DNA from: Paraburkholderia sacchari | GTDB taxonomy: Bacteria > Pseudomonadota > Gammaproteobacteria > Burkholderiales > Burkholderiaceae | DNA length: 64,000 nucleotides | Reading direction: 5' to 3' | NCBI RefSeq assembly: GCF_000785435.2 | Contig: NZ_JTDB02000003.1 | Location: 656,856 to 720,855 of the forward strand | In this document: positions 57,193 through 64,000 of the stretch, piece by piece | Position numbering within the stretch: position 1 is the stretch's first letter | Layout: every line of letters starts with the position of its first letter | Translations under genes and position numbers: made by a program | Notes under the pieces: generated by a model | Database searches by the model: none | Seen by the model: the letters and a program-made list of their open reading frames with translations, nothing else | Told to the model about the DNA's origin: nothing

Positions 57193-58646
57193 GCGCCCCG
57201 AACGATCGCCCGAAGCGGGTCGAGCACGCGAAGCTCGCCGGCGCATTTCTCGCGCGACCCGAACACGTGGATTTCCACGACAAGCGCCTCTGGGACTTGC
57301 GCACGAAGCGCGATGCGCAGGCGCATGCGATTCCCGAATGGGAGGCGCTGCGCGAGCTCGCGTCGGCCATCAAGGCGCACACGCTTTCGCATCTGGCCGA
57401 CTACCTCGACCAGTTCTCGCGCACCGCCGAGGCGAACGGCGTGCAGGTGCATTGGGCCGATACGGCGGGCGAGCACAACGAGACGGTCTTTCGCATCCTG
57501 AGCGAGCGTGGCATGACCGCGCTCGTGAAGAGCAAGTCGATGCTCACCGACGAGTGCGAGATGCGCCCGTACCTCGAACAGCGCGGCATCGCGGTGATGG
57601 AAACCGATCTTGGCGAGCGCATCCAGCAACTCGATGGCCAGCCGCCGAGCCATATCGTCGTGCCCGCGGTGCACAAGCTGCGCGATGACGTAGCCCAGGT
57701 GTTCGGCCGCACGATAGGCACCGATGCGTCGAACAATGACATCCACTATCTCGCAGAGAGCCAGCGCATGAACACGCGCCCGTGGTTCGTGCGTGGGAAG
57801 ACGGCCGGCATGACGGGCTGCAATTTCGCGGTGGCTGAAACCGGCACGGTGGTGGTCTGCACGAACGAGGGCAACGCCGATCTATCGGCCAACGTGCCGC
57901 CGCTGCATATCGTTTCGATGGGCATCGAGAAGCTGATTCCGCGCATGTCCGATCTTGGCGTGTTTGTCCGCATGCTGTCGCGCAGCGCGCTGGGCTCGCC
58001 GATCACGCAATACACCTCGCACTTCCGCGCGCCGCGCGAGGGTGCCGAAATGCACTTCATCCTCGTCGATAACGGCCGCAGCGCGCGGCTCGCGATGCCG
58101 GACTTCTGGTATTCGCTCAAGTGCATTCGCTGTGGCGCGTGCATGAATACCTGTCCGGTTTATCGGCGCAGCGGCGGCCTCTCGTATGGCAGCACCTATG
58201 CAGGGCCGATTGGCGCGATCATCAATCCAACCTTCGATTTGAAGCGCTTTAGCGCGTTGCCGTTCGCGTCCACGCTCAACGGCAGTTGCACCAGCGTGTG
58301 CCCGGTGAAGATCAATATTCACGAGCAGATCTACCAGTGGCGCGAGGTAATCGCCGCGCAGCACGAGGTGCCATTCGTGAAGCAGGAAGTGCTCAAGATG
58401 GCGGGGCGCTTGTTGGGGAGTCCGAAGATGTATCGCGCGGCGGTGTCGTCGCTCGATGGCGCGCTGCGGCTCTTGCCCAATTTCGTGCTCTACAACCCGC
58501 TCAATATCTGGGGCCGGCAGCGCACGCTGCCGCAGGCGCCTTCCACGACTTTTCATGCGTGGTACCGCAAGCATCGCGAAGGCAAAAAAGGCAGCCGCGG
58601 GGAAGACAATGGAGGCAACAACGGAGGCAACAATGGCGAGCCGTGA
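57189..58646 (+). CDS. lutB: LutB/YkgF lactate utilisation iron-sulfur protein
   Basis: 485 residues. An N-terminal LUD domain (SKSMLTDECEMRPYLEQRGIAVMETDLGERIQQLDGQPPSHIV) is followed by ferredoxin-like [4Fe-4S] motifs CIRCGACMNTCPVYRR and GSCTSVCPVKINIHEQI. It passes electrons from lactate to the respiratory chain with LutA and LutC. An odd Asn/Gly repeat (NGGNNGGNNGE) at the C-terminus comes from a small tandem repeat carrying the lutC ribosome site. Confidence 0.93.
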   Translation: MSAPNDRPKRVEHAKLAGAFLARPEHVDFHDKRLWDLRTKRDAQAHAIPEWEALRELASAIKAHTLSHLADYLDQFSRTAEANGVQVHWADTAGEHNETVFRILSERGMTALVKSKSMLTDECEMRPYLEQRGIAVMETDLGERIQQLDGQPPSHIVVPAVHKLRDDVAQVFGRTIGTDASNNDIHYLAESQRMNTRPWFVRGKTAGMTGCNFAVAETGTVVVCTNEGNADLSANVPPLHIVSMGIEKLIPRMSDLGVFVRMLSRSALGSPITQYTSHFRAPREGAEMHFILVDNGRSARLAMPDFWYSLKCIRCGACMNTCPVYRRSGGLSYGSTYAGPIGAIINPTFDLKRFSALPFASTLNGSCTSVCPVKINIHEQIYQWREVIAAQHEVPFVKQEVLKMAGRLLGSPKMYRAAVSSLDGALRLLPNFVLYNPLNIWGRQRTLPQAPSTTFHAWYRKHREGKKGSRGEDNGGNNGGNNGEP

Positions 58647-59229
58647 AGCGTTCCTCGCGCGCGTGCGCGCGGCGCAGCCCAAGGCCCAGGACTTGCCCGA
58701 GGTGCCGTTGTTCGACACGCCGCCCGGCGACTTGCGCGCGCGCTTTGGCGCGGCGCTCGCGCTGATGGGCGGCAGTGAGGCGCGGGCCGATTCGGGCGAG
58801 GCAGTGCTCGCGCTGATACGCGAGCGCTTCGGTGCGCAGGTGTCGATCGCGTCGGCGGCGCCCGAGGTGCAGGGCACGCGTGCGCTCGATCCGGCCACGC
58901 CCGAGTCGCTCGAAAACGTGGAGGTGGGCGTCGTGCGCGCGCGCTTCGGCGTTGCCGAAACGGGCTCGGTGTGGCTCTCCGAGCGCGAGTACGGGGTGAA
59001 CGCACTCGGCTACCTCGTGCAGCATCTCTACGTGCTGCTCGATCCCGGCGCGCTCGTGGCGGGTCTTCAGGATGCCTACCGGCGCGACGATTTTCGCGGC
59101 GCGCGCTATGCGGTGCTGGTGACGGGGCCGTCCGCCACGGCCGATATCGAGGGCGTGCTGATTCGTGGCGCGCAAGGGGTGAGGTCGCTGACGCTGGTCT
59201 GGCTTGCCGCGCGCGGCGAGCACGCCTGA
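58633..59229 (+). CDS. lutC: LutC/YkgG lactate utilisation protein
   Basis: A 198-residue LUD-domain protein: VGVVRARFGVAETGSVWL, QHLYVLLDPGALV and VLVTGPSATADIEGVLIRGAQG. It completes the LutABC complex. The start at 58633 lies inside the end of lutB and has GGAGG 5 nt upstream. An in-frame ATG 8 codons earlier sits before a duplicated GGAGGCAAC. The 3' end runs into an 11-bp tandem repeat. Confidence 0.92.
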   Translation: MASREAFLARVRAAQPKAQDLPEVPLFDTPPGDLRARFGAALALMGGSEARADSGEAVLALIRERFGAQVSIASAAPEVQGTRALDPATPESLENVEVGVVRARFGVAETGSVWLSEREYGVNALGYLVQHLYVLLDPGALVAGLQDAYRRDDFRGARYAVLVTGPSATADIEGVLIRGAQGVRSLTLVWLAARGEHA

Positions 59230-59256
59230 CTCATGGCTGACTCATGGCTGACTCAC
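59226..59256 (+). repeat. 11-bp tandem repeat across the lutC stop codon
   Basis: CTGACTCATGG repeated twice plus a partial third copy (CTGACTCAC). Each unit carries the TGA of the lutC stop, as in the repeats after ftrB and uvrB. Confidence 0.8.
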
Positions 59257-59266
59257 GCGATCGGCA

Positions 59267-60813
59267 ATGATCATCCACGTTCTACTCCTGAGCGGCTTCT
59301 TGCTGGCGAGCATCGCCGTGGTGCAGGCCGTGAGCCTGCGCTTCGCGCTTTCCGAATCGGTGCTGCTGGCTGCGTGGGGTTTCGCGCTCGGGGGCGAGCG
59401 TCTTCACGCCTGCGCTCGCGCCGCGCCTGCCGCCCGAAGGGTATCTATGGATCTTTCTGCCGCTACTGCTGTTTCAGGCTGCGCTGAGCGTGAACGTGCG
59501 CGAGATGCTGGGCGATGCGGCGCCCATTTTGTTGCTTGCCGTGGCGGCCGTATTTGTTGCCACAGCGATCGTGGGCGGCGCGATTCGCCTCACCTCACCT
59601 CACCTCACCGGGCTCGGCCCACTTACCGACGGCCTTCTGCTCGGCGCGATGATCGCGACCACGGACCCCTCCGCCGTGCTCGCGGTGATTCGCCAGGTGG
59701 GCGCGCCGGAGCGTCTCGTGCGCCTCGTGGAAGGCGAGAGCCTGCTCAACGACGCGGCCGCCATCGCAATCGCGAGCGTGCTGATCTCGGCCATCATCGG
59801 TGACAGCGCCGCTGCAATGGGCGCTGCCGCGTTGCGCACGCTCGGCATCGAACTGCTCAGCGTACTTGCTGTCGGCGCGCTTGCCGGGCGCGCGTTCGCG
59901 TACTTGCTGTCGGCGCTCGGCGGCGGGCAAGGCCGAGATTTCGCTGAGCTTCGCGCTGTCATATCCGCTTTATCTGTTTGCCGATCAAACGCTGCACGTC
60001 TCCGGCGTGGTGTCGATGGTGGCGGCTGGCCTCGTGATCAGCGGGCTCGGGCGCACGCGGCTTTCGCCCGTGAACTGGCAGCATCTGCAACTGAACTGGG
60101 GGCAGGTGGCGGCCATGGCGGGCGCGGCCATCTTTCTGCTCGCGGCCATGCAGATTCCCGCCACCTTGCGCGCCGCGCGCTGGATCGACCTTGCCGCGCT
60201 TGCCGTGGTGGTGACGGCGCTGGTGGCGCGCCTCGTCGTGACGTTCGGCATGCTGCCGTTGCTGAGCCGATTGAAACTCACCGAGCCCGTGAGCGCCGCG
60301 TACAAGCTCGTGATCGCTTGGGGCGGCCTGCACGGCGCGGTCACGCTCGTGCTCGCGCTCGGCCTCGCGCACAACGAGGCGTTGCCCGACACCACGTGCC
60401 GCTTCGTCGCCATTCTCGCCTCCGACTTCGTGCTCGTGAGCCTGATCGTGAACGGCTCGTCGCTCAAGCTGCTGATCAAGCGGCTCAAGCTCGACTTGTT
60501 CTCGCCGCAGGAAGAGGCGCTTCAGCAGCAGGCGGTGCTGCTTTCGTCGATCGGCGTCTCCGCGCAGGTTCACGCGGCGGCTCGCACGTTCCGCATTCCC
60601 GAGTCGGTTGCCGACGAAGCCTGCAATACGTTCCGGCGCAGCATCGATCTGAGCGCAACGGCCTTCGACATCGAGGCGGCGCTGTCCGAGCGCGAGCGCC
60701 TCGCGAGCGGGCTCGTCACGCTCGCGACCAAGGAGTGCGACCTGATTCCGCAGTACGGCAGCGGCACCATTACGATCCGCAATCTCGAGGCGAACTACAT
60801 CATCAGGTATTAG
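59267..60813 (+). pseudogene. Na+/H+ antiporter (CPA1 type), two frameshifts
   Basis: Three consecutive frames together encode one antiporter: MIIHVLLLSGFLLASIAVVQAVSL, then FTPALAPRLPPEGYLWIFLPLLLF with TTDPSAVLAVIRQVGAPERLVRLVEGESLLNDA, then AEISLSFALSYPLYLFADQTLHVSGV to the end. The first break is at a G5 run (59390-59394) and the second near a GGG (59925-59927). Removing one G at each restores a protein of about 514 residues with the CPA1 acidic motif GESLLNDA. It is either a recent pseudogene or a victim of sequence error. Confidence 0.8.
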
Positions 60814-60815
60814 CC

Positions 60816-61943
60816 ATGACGAACCTGATTACCGCCTGGCAGTGCGACGCCCGGGGCGCGCTGACCGGCACGACGCTCGTGCAGGAAGATCCGCTCGAAC
60901 CGGGCGTATTCCTGCTGCCGCCCCACGCCGCGCTCAACGGGCCGCCACCGTTTGACGCATCGGAGGGCACGCCCGTCCTTGTCGATGGTGCGTGGACGAT
61001 CCGTCCGCATGAGCCAGTGCCGTCGCCGGAATTTGTGCCTGCGGCGCCGTCGATTCCCACTGCGCAGAATCGTCCCCCCGCAAGCGAACACGAGATCGCC
61101 GTGATTGTCGACCGGCAATGGAAATTGCTGCCGGATTTGCGCGGCACGACGTACTGGCTCGCGCACGGCACCCGGCACGTCATTACGGAAATCGGCGAGA
61201 TGGTGCCGACCGATGCGACCGACGCACCCCCGCACCCCGCAGTGCCAACGCCCACGCTCGCCCAGGCGCGCGCTGCGAAGGATACGCTGCTGCGCATCGC
61301 CTGTGACCTCGCGGTACAGCAACCGGTAACGTACACGACGACATTGCCCTTTGCATCCGGGCTATTCGTACGTTCGCCCATGCGTCGCCGGCGACCTGGT
61401 TCCACGCGACGCCGCTCATGCGCACGCCTGCCCCTGCGAGCCGTGCGTCGCTGCTGCGCGCCCATTTTCCATGGGCGGGCCGTAGCGGGAAGGCCCCCGG
61501 GCCTGCCGGTTGCACTCAACGCCGGTCCGCCAACCCCGTTACCGTGCCCGCTCACCCGATTCGTTACGTCGTGCGCAGGCCTGTTTCCGGACCCGCTTGC
61601 CATGACTGGCGACGATGTCACCGTGCCCATTCCGGGCACCACCCTGCACAACCTCCTGCGCGATTACGACCGGTTGCAGAGCCTCGTCATGCAGGCGGTC
61701 AGTCATGCCGATGCGCGCCTGCAGGACATCCAGCGGCTGCGCTTTCTGATGCGCCTCGCGGCACGGCCCGACTCGCGCGAAAAGCAGGAGGACGTGTTGC
61801 CCCTGCTTGAGCAGATCGCGGAACGCCTTGAGGCACATGCACGCGACGACGCCGCGCTGCTTGCCAATGCGCTGCGCCATCACGGACAGCGGGGCTGGCC
61901 GTTGCCCACGCGCCATCCGTTCGCGTTGCCCATGCGCCATTAG
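60816..61943 (+). CDS. Phage tail-fibre-assembly-like protein, possibly disrupted
   Basis: 375 codons starting 2 bp after the antiporter stop. The N-terminal half (TNLITAWQCDARGALTGTT, EDPLEPGVFLLPP, PPFDASEGTPVLVDGAWTIRP, KLLPDLRGTTYWLAHG) reads like a phage tail-fibre assembly/tail protein. The stretch 61360-61600 becomes Arg/Cys/Pro-rich in all frames and looks out of frame or rearranged. The last 110 residues (LHNLLRDYDRLQSLVMQAV...) are a plausible helical domain. I cannot name a function. A link to the following vgrG is possible. Confidence 0.5.
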   Translation: MTNLITAWQCDARGALTGTTLVQEDPLEPGVFLLPPHAALNGPPPFDASEGTPVLVDGAWTIRPHEPVPSPEFVPAAPSIPTAQNRPPASEHEIAVIVDRQWKLLPDLRGTTYWLAHGTRHVITEIGEMVPTDATDAPPHPAVPTPTLAQARAAKDTLLRIACDLAVQQPVTYTTTLPFASGLFVRSPMRRRRPGSTRRRSCARLPLRAVRRCCAPIFHGRAVAGRPPGLPVALNAGPPTPLPCPLTRFVTSCAGLFPDPLAMTGDDVTVPIPGTTLHNLLRDYDRLQSLVMQAVSHADARLQDIQRLRFLMRLAARPDSREKQEDVLPLLEQIAERLEAHARDDAALLANALRHHGQRGWPLPTRHPFALPMRH

Positions 61944-62160
61944 GAAGTGCACCCGCCTATCACGCAAATCCATCTCAAAAAACATAAGGACTCCGATTTA
62001 TTGTTGTTTGACAAAAGCTTGGGGAATTTCAGACGCTACCCTGATTTCCGGATTGACGCACTGATGGAGTAATTCCTTAATTATCGACTGCCAAAAACTG
62101 CGAGCCCGACGGGAAGCGGTGGGTCCGGCGGCTTCGCCTCGTTCCTTTTAACGAACCGGG

Positions 62161-64000
62161 ATGCGTATGGATGCAGTGACAAAGCGTTTCAGGGATACCT
62201 TGCTTCACCCGAGCGCGCGCCTGAGCCAACGCCTGAGCCTGTGGGTAGGCGGTGTCGAAATTCCGCTCGACGTGATCAAGTTCAAGGCGAAGGCGGGCTT
62301 CTGCCAGGACTATTTCGTCGATGTCACGGTAACGTCTCCGGAACTGGCCATTGACGGCAAGCTCTGCGTGGGCAAACGCGCGGGGTTGCAGATCGACGAG
62401 CGCGCGGCGGTCCCTTCGGCGAGCTATGCCGATTCCGTCGACCGTGAGGCGGCAACGTGGAACGGTGTGGTGACGCGCTGGAAGCGGGTCAGCGTGAGCC
62501 GCGACGAGGGCACCTACCGCCTGCGCATTGAACCGCGCTTCGTGGCCCTCCTCAAACGGATCGTCAAATCCGATACGTTCAAGGACGTTACCCTCCAGGA
62601 GCTGATCACGCAGGCCGTGATCGACCGGAAGAATTTCGATGCCTTCGACGTGGAGTTCCAGATTGAGGGACTCGACCAGAAGATGGAACAGGTTGTCATG
62701 TACGAGGAGTCGCTTTACAACCTGATTGCACGTCATTGCCGTCGCAAGGGTGTTTTCTGGTTCTACAAACAGGGCCGCGCCAAGGACGGGCGACTCGATA
62801 CCATCGTTTTTTCGAATAACCCGCGCGCCTATGTCCGCTCGATCGACGTGCCGCTGCTCGACGGCGCGGGTCTGAACAGCAACTGGCAGGAAGCGGCGCA
62901 GAAGGTCAACGAGCAGCGCAGGCTCGTTCCCGCCGCGATCGAGGTGTGGGAGCGCAACTATCGCACGCCGGGCGACCCGCTACGGGCGAGCGCGAATGTC
63001 TCCGCCGACGCAGGGGGCCGCTCGGTATTCGGCCAGATCAGTCGCAGCGCGGAGTTCCACTTCACGCAGGACCAGGGCGAGGCTGTCGTCCAGATGCGGC
63101 GCGACGAACTGGTCGCGCGGCAGGCGACGCTCTCGGGCACCACCGACGCGAAGGGCGTCGCGCCGGGCGTGGTCATGAAGCTGACGAACGCGAAGCTCGC
63201 CAGCGCGGAATACGGCTTCGTGATTACCTCGGTGGTCATGAAGGGCAGCCGCACGAAACCGGCGTTCACGCGCTTCAAGGCGATGCCCGCGCACCTCGCG
63301 TACCGGCCTCGATTCGTTTACGAAAAGCATTGGCGATTTCTGGGTGGCCCCGTCGCAGGCGTCGTTACAACGTTTGACTCGACGCCCTACGCGTGCGTGG
63401 ACGAATACGGCCGCTATCCAGTCCTGCCGAAGTTCCTGCAGGGCTCGGGCAATACCGACCGGCAACTGCTGAAGCTGCGCCTGCTGCGTCCGTCTTCGTC
63501 GTATCAGGGGGGGCTTTCACTCGCCGCTGCTTCCGACGACCGAGGTCATGCTCGAAGCGGCCCACAACGATGTCGACCGTATCCATATCTCCGGCGCCCT
63601 GCACGACTATTCGCATCCGGACATCGTCCACGGCGCGCAGGCGATGTTTTCCTATGCGATATGGCGCTCGCCGCTACGCGGCGCGGAAATCGTCTTTAAC
63701 GATCTGCAGGGCAAGGAAAGCGCGCGAATCGCGACGGTCTACAACCAGACAGCGATGAACCAGGGCTACCTGCTCAACAGCAAAAAGCTCCAGAGAGGCG
63801 AAGGATTCGAAATCACGACCCAGGGATGGGGCACGACGCGCGCGGCGAAAGGGCTGTTCCTGACGGCGGACGCGGCGGCGGGAGCCGATACGCCTCACCT
63901 TGAAATGCCTGCGGCCGTTGCGCAGCTCAAGGCGGCACTCCAGCGCGTCACGGATCTCGCGGCAGCAACCACGCAGGCCGGGGCCGATCCTGCCGACCGC
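62161..64000 (+). pseudogene. vgrG: VgrG T6SS spike protein, frameshifted, runs off the window
   Basis: The N-terminal gp27/gp5-like VgrG region is clear (SLWVGGVEIPLDVIKFKAKAG, YEESLYNLIARHCRRKGVFWFY, AHLAYRPRF). After LLRLRPSSSYQGG-type sequence the frame fails at a run of seven G (63507-63513). Dropping one G continues directly into FHSPLLPTTEVMLEAAHNDVD and on to the window end (DLQGKESARIATVYNQTAMNQG). As given, translation stops at 63699 after about 60 nonsense residues. VgrG forms the puncturing tip of type VI secretion. Sequence error, phase variation or decay are all possible. Confidence 0.8.

Overview
The window is GC-rich bacterial DNA from a Burkholderiaceae-type beta-proteobacterium, most likely Paraburkholderia, Caballeronia or a close relative. 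Signs of this are the imuA-imuB-dnaE2 mutasome operon, a DUF3563 mini-protein, the ftrABCD iron importer, the 3-hydroxybutyrate dehydrogenase/patatin pair, a class I fumarase, and Burkholderia-style T6SS genes. Most of it is ordinary chromosome. It has two tRNA genes (Pro-UGG and Ser-GGA), no rRNA, no CRISPR array and no recognisable insertion sequence.

Layout. 0-2.4 kb: ornithine-lipid-type acyltransferase (cut by the window edge), sixA, tRNA-Pro and a NarL-type response regulator. 2.6-8.7 kb: SOS mutagenesis operon with a LexA box. 8.8-10.5 kb: copper chaperone and CueR, divergent around a perfect operator. 10.8-17.2 kb: small proteins, rlmJ, an aldo/keto reductase, 3-hydroxybutyrate dehydrogenase with a patatin, and tyrB. 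17.4-19.5 kb: uvrB. 19.6-32.1 kb: an iron section with ftrABCD, hemP, tonB-exbB-exbD, bfd and bfr, with Fur-box-like sites before ftrA, hemP and bfd; OsmC, pirin, a LysR regulator and murI lie among them. 32.3-40.3 kb: fumarase, UPF0114, an EamA transporter, acetyl-CoA synthetase and a sodium:solute symporter with its small subunit, which suggests an acetate/organic-acid theme. 40.3-44.7 kb: an AT-richer islet with a Tle1-type (DUF2235) T6SS lipase effector and four tandem DUF3304-like lipoprotein genes, probably immunity proteins. It is bounded on both sides by copies of the symporter gene's 3' end. 44.8-47.3 kb: tRNA-Ser, HIT protein, cfa, crcB. 47.4-56.4 kb: aromatic-amine catabolism (aldehyde dehydrogenase, transporter-like protein, copper amine oxidase, AraC regulator, APC permease, porin). 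56.4-59.2 kb: lutABC lactate oxidation. 59.3-64 kb: a frameshifted Na+/H+ antiporter, a phage-tail-fibre-assembly-like gene and a frameshifted vgrG running off the window.

The strongest candidate for something new is the islet at 40.3-44.7 kb. The four lipoprotein genes are a 2x2 mosaic: two N-terminal types combined with two C-terminal types in all four arrangements. This fits duplication of a gene pair followed by conversion of the 3' halves within each pair. Three single-base frameshifts in the last 5 kb, each explained by one extra G in a G-run, should be checked as possible sequence errors before those genes are called dead.
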